Of a DNA stretch of 64,000 nucleotides, positions 44,701 to 56,700 are shown piece by piece (position 1 is the first letter of the stretch; the number at the start of each line of letters is the position of its first letter). The notes beneath the pieces are model-generated. The model made no database searches, was not told the DNA's origin, and worked only from the letters and a program-made list of their open reading frames with translations. This stretch comes from Puffinus mauretanicus (Eukaryota > Chordata > Aves > Procellariiformes > Procellariidae), in assembly GCA_023333565.1 (NCBI GenBank), contig JAJKFH010002689.1:62001-126000 (forward strand), written 5' to 3'. Position numbers and translations under genes: made by a program.

Positions 44701-47700
44701 TCAAGCTTTTTCCTCAGAGACACATCCTCCATGAAGCCTTGTAAAACAAACGGGAACATTTCTCCCACTTAACTGTTTTTCTGTTATCATAGCTGCAAGA
44801 GACCTGCTCACGGTTCCCTGAAGAGAGCGCAACAAAAACTGGCAGCGACTCCAGCTTGCTGCAAGATGTCCTTTCCTACTGCGGCTACCTGTTTGTATTC
44901 GACAGTTACTTCAGCATTAGACGGGAAGGAGGAAGAACTTGACTCCGCTTTCCTTGCTTACCCTCTAGAGGCTAAAGTTCCTGGAAAATAGATTTCGGCT
45001 CAGCTCACCTAGCCCTGCTTAAACTCCCAGGACAGTCTCACTGATGAGAAACAGAACTTACCAACACGGCACAGCATTGCTGCCTTGTTTGTGAACACAG
45101 AGCCACAGGGCCAGGTTGCCAAGGAACAACTATTTTTCTCTGCTATTAGCCAGCACGATCAGCTGAGCAGCTGACTGCCTGTTTACAATCGCTTTTATAG
45201 GGCAAAGAATTTTAAAAAACAACTTACCACCCCTGGAAAAGGAGGGGATGGAAAACAGACAGACTGTCCATTAGTCTCATTCCCAGATAAATCCCATGCA
45301 GCGTCCCACCAGGTTTCTGGGACCCTTGCGAGAAACATTTCAGGCATTTTCCATTGACTTCTACTTTTCTCTCTTATTACTGCTGTCTAACCTTCTATCT
45401 CTGAATTTGCTGGGAAACTGAAAGCCAGATCCCAATCTTGAAAACACAAGCAATTTCAAAAAGGGCTCTGTAACAAAAGCTGGCTTCTGTAGAAATACCA
45501 TTTGAATTCCTCCCTTCCACTCCGACTCCCGACGGACAGATGAAGGTGCGTCTGGATTAGAGATTTCAGACCAGAAGCTTCCCTTACACAAAGCGGTGAA
45601 ATGCCCCATCACGCCATTACCCATTTAATCTACATCCTAGAAGTCAACCTCTCTTCAGAGAAAGTCAGCCCGTTCTGATGAAGACCAACAAACTGGAAAC
45701 AGCATCCACAAAATACCCACATCTACAGGCTTTTTAAAAATACCCAAACAATCTCCCCTTTGTAAAGCAAATTCCAGTAATGCCACAAGATCTATAGAAA
45801 CTATTGTGCCCAAAGAGCACAGAAAGCACCCAATAAGCCAGAAGAGGCCTAGGAAGTGTTGCTAATGGGCGAAGTTTAAAAATAATCCCCTCTTTAGAAG
45901 GCTACGGAAGAGAAGCTAAGCAGCACATATTCAGTCCTTTGGTTCCTTTCCTTTGAGATCTTCTTCAGCGACCGTCACAGACGTTACCCTCGGTCTAACG
46001 CTGAACCTCATGAGACACGCTGCTGCTCTGGGCAGCACTCACATCGCCAAGAGGAGAATGACAACAGTTAAATGAGTTGTGCAAGAGGCAACTTACCTTT
46101 TTATAAGTCGTCTCGCCCGTGGAGTCCACTCCTCTGTGCCCTTTCTTTATTGTCTGTGAGCCTGGCTGCCCAGAAGAACCTGGCATCTAGGATTGGAGTA
46201 AAAGATGGTAAGAACCAAGGTTGTAAAACCCAATGTCTTAGAGGCCGGTGGCTGCCCAGAACCACCTGGCATAATTTTGCTATTCTCAAAGATGAAGCCT
46301 GTGAAGTGCTGAAGCCCCAGGTCCCTGCACGCGTGCAAAGAGAGGACACGGTACAGGCTGGCCTCCGGGCCAGCAACAGCATTGAAATGCCTTCAAAGAA
46401 CTCCTTGACTCCTGCGTGATTGAGGCTGGACATCTAATTAGAGAGAAACACCTTAATGCAAGACCACTTGGAAGGGTTTGCTTTTTTCTAATCACCTTCC
46501 TCACAAACAGATCAGCTCTAAGAGAGCTGGTCACCGTGCTTCCTCCAGTAGGGTAAAGTCTTTGAGGAAACATTTTAGGAAGGTGGCAAATTCTACTCTG
46601 ATTCATGCCACAAGAGCTCGCTTGACTCATCACCTTCTGTCTAACACAGGCAGCTGTTAAATGGTGTCTCTCAGTCAAAACGAGTTGAACGTCTTGCTCG
46701 CAGCAGGAGATCTATGTGGTGTTTTGGTGGCACGAGAATTGTCCAGTTCCAGGACAAGCTGGGTTTTTAAGCAGAGATTCCCTTGGAAAGGAGAAATGCT
46801 CTTATTTCCCAAATGAGCACCCGCAGCTTACTGTTCTTATCACTGCCTGGTTTACCCCTAGCTTGAATGAGACTGGAAAAATCGCAGACAAGTCTGAAAT
46901 TGGGCATTCTCTCACAGCCAGGGAACAAACCAGCTTGTTGGGCAGAAACTTACCTCAGGGGTGAGTGATTTTTTGAAAGTAGATGATCCTGTCAAAAGAA
47001 TAAAGCCACACTCAGAAAGGGTTAATCATTACTACGCATCACAAAAAAGCCTGACACAACCGCCTTGGTTCGAACGAACGTTTTAAGGCATCTGAAAAAG
47101 CACTGACTCACGGCTGATCTCTTCCCAGCTTCTCCTCTTACAGCAGAGAGAATTTTTGTCAAGCCACAAGGAAATGCTATTCTGCTTACCGCGCGCCAGC
47201 CAAACTGTTTTGTGTCGGTGCTGCGGCTGGGCCTGCTCTGCCCCGCTCCGCTGGCTTCCAGCACGCAGACCACCTTCAGAGGTGGTATCAGCAGCTCCCT
47301 GCCTTCGGTGGAGTTATACGGCTTTGCAGGATTATTGCCACCTATTAATTAGAACTGGGAGGGCCAAGTGCTCTGCAGTGTTTCAGTAGATGCTCTGACC
47401 ACGCTTTATCTTAAAATTATTTCCAGGAGCTTTTACTGAAAGGCCCAGAACACCGATCCTTCCGCTTGAAGCCAAGCCCAGGGATTTTCTTACCACCACG
47501 GTGCTAAATATCTGCGAGGTGATGTACTAACTTTTATCTTTTAGGCCTGGATTCCCGTCTTGGGTTTTTTTGGATGCAGTAAGGAAAAAAAAAGCAATTA
47601 GATGACACTGCCCCTCCGCGATGTCTGTCTACACCACAAAGCCACCAGCCAGGTTGAGACCAACACCGGTGAGGCCACCAGCTCCCGGGACAGGGACACT

Positions 47701-50700
47701 GTCCCCGCCAGGCAGATGCATACAACAGTGATGCGCTTTCTGCCTCCAGCCCAGAAAAGCTCTTCCATTTTGTTTTTCTTTCTACTTCAGACACAGCAAG
47801 AGATTTTTTTACGTGGGAGCCATGACCACAGCCTAATAAAACCGCCCCCACCCAAAAGCAACACCCCCGTTGTACCACAGCGTAAGCGCAGGGTTGCTTC
47901 CCCCGCCGTCCAGTAATTGTTTTACCAGACAAGCATTACAACACCCAACCCTTGCAGTGGTTCTGGGTCCACCCACCGCTCACAGCAGAGAAGCCCCTTC
48001 TGCTCGCCTGTTACAGGCGGTGTAAAGACTCACGCTGCGATTTCAGCAAGCACTACAGCTCTACAAAAACTGCATTTCAGCAGAAGGAACAGAGTTACTT
48101 AACAGCGAAATCCAGCAGCCTTCTGATCCCCTTATCGAATGATCAAAGTTCTCATTTCAATACATATTAAACAAGCAAACCAAGAAGAAAAAAATCTGTG
48201 ACAAACGCTTTTTGCTAAACAAAGCGAGCACAGAACGACTGGCTCCAACCGCCTTCCCACCCCCTCTCATCCCCTTTTAAAGACAAGAAAGTTTGTCCTG
48301 ACAAGCTCTAATTTTTGCATTTGAAGTTTCTCGCAGCCGGCTCTCCTCCTTCTCCTCCCCCGGCGCACTCGGGGCTCTTTGGAGCCGGCCGCCCTGCTTC
48401 ACCTCTCCTAGAATCACAGCATCATTTAGGTTGGAAAAGACCTTTAAGATCATCAAGTCCAACCGTAAACCCAACACTGCCGAGTCCCACTAAACCACGT
48501 CCCTAAGTGCTGCATCTACAACAGAATCATAGAATCATTTAGGTTGGAAAAGACCTTTAAGGACGGACCCTCTCGCATCCCTTCCCAAATCTGGGCTGGC
48601 AGCGAGGGGAAGAGGGAGCATTTCCAGCTAGAAGGAAGCTTCTGTGACTTAGTGTCTTACGATGAAACCAATAAAGCTCGACTCCATCACCTTGCACAAG
48701 GCTTTTGAACTTGCCAAGATCCATGAGGACAGAGGGACGGAGGAAACATCCCGGGCATCACAAAATAACACCTGTTCAATAGCAATTAAGCCTTTTTTTT
48801 AAGCAAGTATCTGTAATGATGTAAATCGAAACCTCTAAAAGCCCCATAAGCAATCCTGAAGGAGCACCACCAGCCTCATCACCTTGGAGATTCGCTGTGT
48901 TAATATTTAATCATCCGTGCAAAACCGTATTCCAGCAGGATTTAACCAAAGCTCTCTCCCCAGAGGACCCGGCAGCAAATCTTCTCTCTGCTGCCTTAAC
49001 CACACGCAACAAACATTAAAAGCGAGAATATACAACGAGCCTTGGCTGGAAGAGCTGGCGCCCCAAAGCACGCTGGTTTGACCCCAAAGCACGGGCTATC
49101 TTTATCTTGGAGGTTTCCCCAGGATTTTAAGGAAGACGTACAGCATCTCAGCACAGACCAGAGCATCCTCCCCCACCGCCCCACGACCGCGGTGTCTGGG
49201 TTCGCCCTTTCACGTAGTGATTTGGGAAGCGACAACAACGATCCTCCCCATCAGGCTGGTTACAAGAAAGGGTGAGTCAACAAGGGAAAGCCGCAGCGTG
49301 TGGTCACAGCATCGGCGCGGTTGTGGCATCGCTCCGGTCCCAGCACACCCAGTTTCCGCGGCAGGAAGCTCCCCCTCCCTCCCTCCCGCTAGTTTCCAAA
49401 CGAGTTTGCTGCTGATTGGGAAATAGGTAATTCCTGTTTGACCGTGATAAAAAACACTTCTTCACGTCTGAGTGCAAGGATGAACACGCAGCTGACGAGG
49501 TCTGCTCAGCTCCGAGGCCGGACTGAAGCTACGTACAGGTCCATCGCGCGTCCTGCAAACACAAGCTCTCTCGATGACCAAAAGCGTCGCTGGCTGAGGT
49601 CAGAGAACAAAACTCAGAGGTTTCCATATGAAAACATTTCAGTTATCCCCACCTTTTTTTATTGCTTTGTAAAGGCAGTTCGTTTGTCTGTCCCATGCAC
49701 ACTCTGCTTGGAGAGGTGAAGGTGTTAAATTCAATGGCATAAATGTAACAAAATAAATAATTTCAAAAAAGCTGCTATTTCTGTTTAAACACCTCGAAAA
49801 TGAAAGAATTCAACAGTCATAACTCTGATCCAGATTGATAACTGAAAAAATGGCTTGAGAGACCTAAACAGTTAATGCTGGCCAAAGGAAACAGATCAGG
49901 GTTTGAAAGTCCTGTCCAAAAATGAATTCATGATGTCCCAAAAAGTTTCCTTTTTCCTTTCTTTCATGATTCTGGGAGCAATCCCTACGGGCGATTCCAG
50001 AGCATTCTTCAGGGCTGTTTACTGGAAGCTGAATCAACCTAAACATCCTTATCAGTGACCTGGAGGAGGGGGTGGGGTGCCCCCCCCGTCGCTCTGCAGG
50101 TGGCACCCAGCTGGGCGGGAGCCTTGATCTGCTGGGGGCGGGAAGGGCCCGCAGAGGGGCCTGGCCAGGCTGGGCCATGGGCCCAGGCCCGTGGGGGAGG
50201 TTCACCAAGGCCAGTGCCGGGTCCTGCCCTGGGTCACCACAACCCCACAGGCCTGGGGACGCGGGGCTGGGAAGGACCAGGGGAAAAGGCCCTGGGGTGC
50301 TGGTCGACAGCTGGACATGAGCCGGCCGCGTGCCCAGGTGGCCAAGGCGGCCAGCGGCATCCTGGCCTGTGTCAGCAGCCGTGTGGCCAGCAGGAGCAGG
50401 GAGGTGACCGTGCCCCTGTGCTGGGCACTGGGGAGGCCGCCCCTCGAATCCTGGGTTCAGTTCTGGGCCCCTCACCACCAGAAGGACATGGAGGGGCTGG
50501 AGCGTGGCCAGAGGAGGGCAACGGAGCTGGTGAGGGGCCTGGAGCACAAGTCTGATGGGGGGCGGCTGAGGGACTGGGGGTGTTCAGCCTGGAGAAGGGG
50601 AGGAGAGGGGAGACCCCATCGCTCTGCAGCTCCCTGAAGGGAGGCTGGAGCGAGGGGGGGGTTGGCTGCCCAGGGAACTGGTGGAGTCCCCATCCCTGGA

Positions 50701-53700
50701 GGGATTTAAAAGACGTGCGGATGAGGCGCTCAGGGACATGGTGTAGTGGTGGACTTGGCAGTGCTGGGTTAACGGTTGGACTCAATGATCTTAAGGGTCT
50801 TTTCCAACATAAATGACTCTATGAAATAAATAGCTGTCTGCCTTCTGCCAGCCTTAGCTGTCCGGGATTATTTTCCGCCAGCAACAGATAGCATACTCTT
50901 ACCGACTGTGAAATAAATGCTAGGTAAAAAAGCTAAAAGTTTGTGGCAATGGCACCTGGTCAAATGGTTCCGACCAATATTTCACTGGAAGGAGCATGTA
51001 GCAAGGCATTTGGGTCAGATCCTCACTCGTCCAGCAAACGAGCCTGCTAATTTGGTATAGCCAGGACAAATACCCGCTTTGCTCTATTTTTAAATAGAGC
51101 TGCTCAGACGGATTTTAGCTGCACCTCATGTTTTAGACGAAAATAAAAAGTGAAAACGTTAGCACACCCAAACACATCATCAAGCTCAACTCTCCAGCCT
51201 CTGAGCAGGGCAAGCCAAGCGCCAGGACACATCACACCGGCATGCACTGCCCTTCCTCCCCAGTCCCGCTGCCGACTGCGGGCTTCACCTCGGCCAAACC
51301 AGTGGCCAGGCCGAGAGAGGCAGCTGGGTTTTCCCCAAACGGGTCCTCTTAACGCTCAAAAAGGGGAATATTCTCCTTCCTCACCTGGACTCTGCCTGCA
51401 GGTTGTGGCACCATCGATAAAAACACTTCTGCACCCACAGAAGTTGGGCGTGAGACCAAGCCTTAGACCCACCGAACACTACCTGGAGGACGTGTAGTAC
51501 GTTGGAGCCTCCGTGGACGCATCCAAGTCGCTGTCCACACAGAAATCCCCCAACCCATGTTTTTCTCTGCCTGCAAATCCCCCCCAGAACAGTCTGCTGG
51601 GATCAGTCCCCCCCAGTCCAAGGCCACGGCTGCAAATGGGAATAGCAACGCGACTTCTTTTCTTCAAAGTGCAAACCAGGCAGAAACCAAAGCAGAAAAG
51701 CCCCGCTGGAACAATCCTGCTGGTGCGCACAGGGATGCGGAGAGCTGTTTAGATGTCAGGAGAGCGCTTACACAACACGCTTCAACAAAACAGCAGCTTT
51801 TGTTGAGAGCAGCAGCAGCTTATTTAGGGGAAAAAAACCCACCAAGTTTTGTCAATCCTCAAAAGCCAAGACAGTTACGTAACACGGCATTTTGCTGCTG
51901 GTTACTGGAGAGGAAGAAACCATGCTTTTTTCTAAGCACATATATGCAATACATCTACCTCTTCGAAACGACATCACCGAGCAGCACAAAAAGCTGAAAT
52001 CTATACGAGGAAAAACAAAAAGGTTATACAGTTGTCGCGGTGAACTGATACTTGAAGAAACGAGAGATATTTTCCCCAAGGAAGTAAAAAGAAACACGAA
52101 AAGAAATCCTATTTCCGCTAGTTGGGAAAACAAAGGTCCAAACTTCGCAAGCAAAACTCTTCCGAGCAAGGCACCTTAGTCGCGCACAATAAAAACCTCT
52201 TCCCTGGCTCTGGAAGGCAAGAGCCTAAATATTTCATTTGCTTCTCTCAGGAAGCTCTTACAGAAAACTGTGGAAGTCTGGCCTGAAGAGTCAAAGCCAA
52301 CGCTCTTAATCACAGCCGCTGGAGATGGGAGAAAACCCGTGAGATCACGCAGCCCGCCCCTGCCAGCGCAGAACACAGCCCTCCAGAGGAAGATAAAACA
52401 CTTACAAACACTTGATCTTGGCCAGGAGGCCAAGCAGTGAGTAATAATTTTGAAATTCTCTGCATCGATAGATTTGTTCCAATAAATTATGTTAAGGACA
52501 GCATCAAAGCTGCCATAAGAGCTCGTGAATTCAGTTTCTCGATAAACAGCTCCAGCACATTGCAGATTCCTGTCTGGGGTTATCTTTCCCACCACCGTTA
52601 GCAGCCGGCAGCTGATGTACGCATGACTAATTTTACTGCCCCGGATTAGCACATCTTCCTCCCTCTCCCCTACACTTGTTTTACGAGCCTGCTGATGGGG
52701 GCGCAGGACGGGACACTCCTGAAAATCACTGGATACCGCTGACGTGTCCACGCTGGCAACGGGTGATGCGTTGGGAAAAGGCCCAGGGAAAGATAGAGGA
52801 GACGCAATCTCTGTAACGTTATCTAGACACTTCTCGCTGCTTTGCAGAAACAGGAAACCCTTCCTCAATCTCTCTTCACCAGCAAACCGCCAAGTGCTTT
52901 GTGAGGAGGTCAGTGCACCTAGCCACGGAGAAATAAAGCCATTTTTTAATCCAAGGGGGCAGAATGAAGAACAGGTCTCCATGCACAAGGTTACCAGCAT
53001 TTTCTAAGTACCCAGAAGAGAGCTGAGGCCAGGCGTGACATCAAGAAATCAATTAAAAAGGACCCAAACCAAGCAACTCCTCTGCCTTCTGCAGAGGTGA
53101 GCAGAAGAGGTGCTCACCAAAGGTGAGAAGAGAACGAACCAACGAGGATGGGGTTTTCCACCCCCATCACCTGGAGGTCGGTGAGCACGGGTCGGTGCTC
53201 ACGTCAGCAGACGAGCGCTGACCTCACTGAAACTCTGAATCCACCGATTGGGGCTTATTCCAGCGATTCCAGGAAAAGCCGTGCTTCACGGCAACTAGTT
53301 ATTTGGGAGCTCCAATCCAAAACCAACACAACTCGCCAGGGCTGGGAAGAAACCCGTTCTCCTTCGTGTCTCGTCAGCACAGCAGACCTTGACCAAAGAT
53401 CAGTGGTCACTGGAGCACCGACAAACAAAACCCTGTCTAAATGTGCACGGAAACACAAATACATCTTGACTGACAACACGTTACTCTCTCCACTGAAAAA
53501 CATTTGAAATAAATAAAAAAAACCTGCGAGTCACATAAATGAGACTCGGATGCACGATGTCTTCAGCAGCAGAGGATGCAGACAGCCCACGGACCAGCAG
53601 GCAGATGGTAGGACTAAAGGCTGGAAACTCTGAAGACAAAAAGGACAATGAGCAAGAAGTTTCCAGCATCTGCTCCTGACTCCCGGCCGTATTTCCTCCC

Positions 53701-56700
53701 CCACCAGCCCTCTCCTGAGACCAGCCCTTGGGCCAGAGCCGTGCCCCCCGGCTCCCCCAGAAACACCAGCTCTGAGGTAGGGCACGCAAGCTCTTTGATC
53801 CTCGTTACCTTGCCGCTTGGGAGTCAAAAAGCGCCACGGAACTGCAGAAATCACAATTAAAAGAAAATAAATCAGTGAGCAAGTTCAGCAAAACCACCTT
53901 CAGCTTCAGGAAGAGGCTGGAAGAGGCACATACGCGCAAGGGCTAACGCAGCCGGGCGAGACGCCGGCCGGCGAGTATTCCCGTTATTGCTTTTCCGTAT
54001 GGTTCATAGCAAAGCTATCTCGGGGGGAGGAGGAATGAGGTTATCCCAAGTTTCCCTGCAGAAGAGGGGGCAGACTAATTTTTGCTGAAGGCATTTTGGA
54101 CAAGACCACGTTCTGGAATACTTGATGGCAACTCCTGCCCCTGTAACCTGCAGAGAAGCTGGGAGACCCTCCTTCCCCACAGCAGCACCTTCTGGCACAT
54201 CGGCCTTGCACAAGGCTCTGCCGCTTGAAAATCAATCCTACCGTTGGCCGAAGACCATCGATTTTACAGCTCTGCATTACTCCTGCTTTCCACCAAAACA
54301 CTTAAATTTAAAATTTAAGCCAATCCCTGCTCCCAGAGAGCAGCACCTCTTCAAGAAACACAAAGGCACCGGGTTTTCCAGGGCGTCAATAAATTTAAAG
54401 TCCAGCTTTACAGCTACCGGGAGCTACCCTGGGGACACAAATCCTAACGATAAATGCTCCAAGCATTCCTTTTCCAGCCTGCTCTGCAAACACCACCAAG
54501 CCCCGGGCAGGGAGCATGTCAACAGCCCCTATTCCAGCTGAGCGATTACGGGACTTCTCAAAACCAACCCCAGAGGGAGCTGGCGACAGGGAAACCAGAA
54601 TTAGCATCCTGCCTGCTGCGCCACCTTCTCAATTTGGGGGAAGATAAACAATCCTTTCCAGAAGAGTAAGATTTAGGTCAGATGTAAGGTATCCTTCTGC
54701 CCTGGGAACGCTCTGCTTTTTAAACAAGGCAGAGTCCGTGGGGATGCGGTGAGGTAATACGTTTAATCACCGCTATTACGTAGTAATCAAGAAAGGGCAA
54801 GAACAATTACAATACCTCGTTTGGGGGAAAACGAAGCCCCGATCCTGGAGAAGGAAGCTCTGGGCGAGCAGAGGGAAGCAGCGCGGGCCACATTAATTCA
54901 CCTCCGTCTCAAAAAAAAGGCTTTTCAACCCTGCAGGGCTAATGGGGGTGGCAGGGAGGAGAAATAAAACACCGAGCAGCCCCTTTCAACAATACACAGC
55001 GGAGCCGGAGGGAGGGAGGAGTGGCTTTTACTTTCCAAAGGGAAATTCAGTTATAATTCAGGAAACGGTACTGTGGGTCATCGGTGCCCCCCCAAAACCA
55101 CACGATTCTCACTCGCTTTCTAGCTACCGCTTTGCCAGATGAGCTTCCCTCCGACAGACGAATTTGTCATTTATTTAGACAAGCTGGCTCCTACCTTTGT
55201 CCTTTCGACAGTAATCTTTTGTCTCCAGCTTACAGAAAAGGAGCTTTGCCCCGCGCCGGGGTGGGCATCACACACAAGCACTCCCACAGCACCACAAGGG
55301 ACGGCGAGAGTTTGGGCGACAGGACCCGGCTGACGATACTAACCTGCGACACCCACAGAGATTTCACAGCTGATGTTGGGAAGAGGAGAGATTTTTCTAA
55401 CAGAGATGGGACTTGGAGTCATTTGACAGCCCTATTTTAAGCTTGAGGATGATGAGCCGTTCAGATGTTTCTATTTAATAAACTCATCTTCCCTCCTGCA
55501 CGCTCAGACTCGGCTAGGTGGGATCAAGAAAGCTTTGTCCCTCTTGCAGGAATCTGGCGGGGGGGAGCCTTTCTGGGTGTTTTACACCTACATTAAGGCC
55601 TCGGCAGTTCAGGACCTGCTCTCAGTTCCCTTCAGATTATTTCCCTGTCCCCAGAAGTGACCGAGCCATTTTGAGAGCAATTCTTTTGTCTGTGGACTCC
55701 AGGGAGGGGCCTGAAGCCAGGGTGACGATGAACTCTCGACTCACTCGGACCCGTAATTATAAAGCAGCCGCGGCACCCAAGGCACAAAGGACCAAACAAC
55801 TGAAATCCCACATTAGCATTTTTTGGCAGATGCTGCTTCAAAGTGAAAACAGCAAAATGAGAAAACCTCTTTGGGTGTTTGCCCAGAGAGTTAAATACAC
55901 GTTGAGGCAGGGAGAGGGGGAACCGCTGCCTGCCTGGCCCGGGAAGGGTTTCAGAATCATCCGCATCCCCTTTATCTACCTTGGATGATGCCAGTAATGG
56001 AGCAACAGCCCCCCGGTGCAAACTGCACCGTGGGCCACTGAGGGCGACAGTGCCCCAAAAAGCCGGGTCAGGGCTGGAGGTTTAAGGTTTACCGGCCTCC
56101 GCAGAGCAGCTCCTCTGGCATCTGAAGGGGTTGCAAGGCAAGCAAGGCACAGCTACGGCCGTCAGATATTCAAGCTGAAGCCATGCATTGCCACAGTCCG
56201 GCCAAAATCGACCCTGCTGCCCTCCCGGCCTCTGCCCAGGGCAAAACCAAAAGCCCCAGTTATGGCTCTGACCCGGTGTTTGCTCAGGGCCTCGTTATTA
56301 CCCCGGGGAGAGCGCACCCAGCAAGGCAGGAATGCCTCCTCTCGGCAGGATGACAAACACAGGCGCTGCGGACGTCTCGGGAGGGGGACAGCCACGGTGG
56401 GACCCCGCCACAGGCAGCTCCTCCGCAGTCACGTCACCCAACGCGCAGCGGCTGAGCCCTTCCATTTCAGGACCGCTCTCCTCGCCTCCAGCTCTCGTCG
56501 TCTCCAGCTCTACCTGTCCTCTCCAGAAGCTGCAGAAGAACCACGTCCTACCCAAAGCCCAAACACTGCCCGGGGCAGAGGGCGCCCACCCGGAGAGGAC
56601 CCGAGTCTCCCGGAGGTGGGGCTGAAATCCGAGGGTTAAAGCCTGCACCGTCAGGGATCAGCCGAGGTGAACACACGTCACGTATCGCACACGTCACGCG

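Noticed and set aside
50055..50637. Plus-strand frames at 50.0-50.6 kb considered as a cellular gene
   Set aside because: Peptides match the C-terminal part of CR1 reverse transcriptase and the DNA ends in a CR1 tail; it is a dead LINE fragment.
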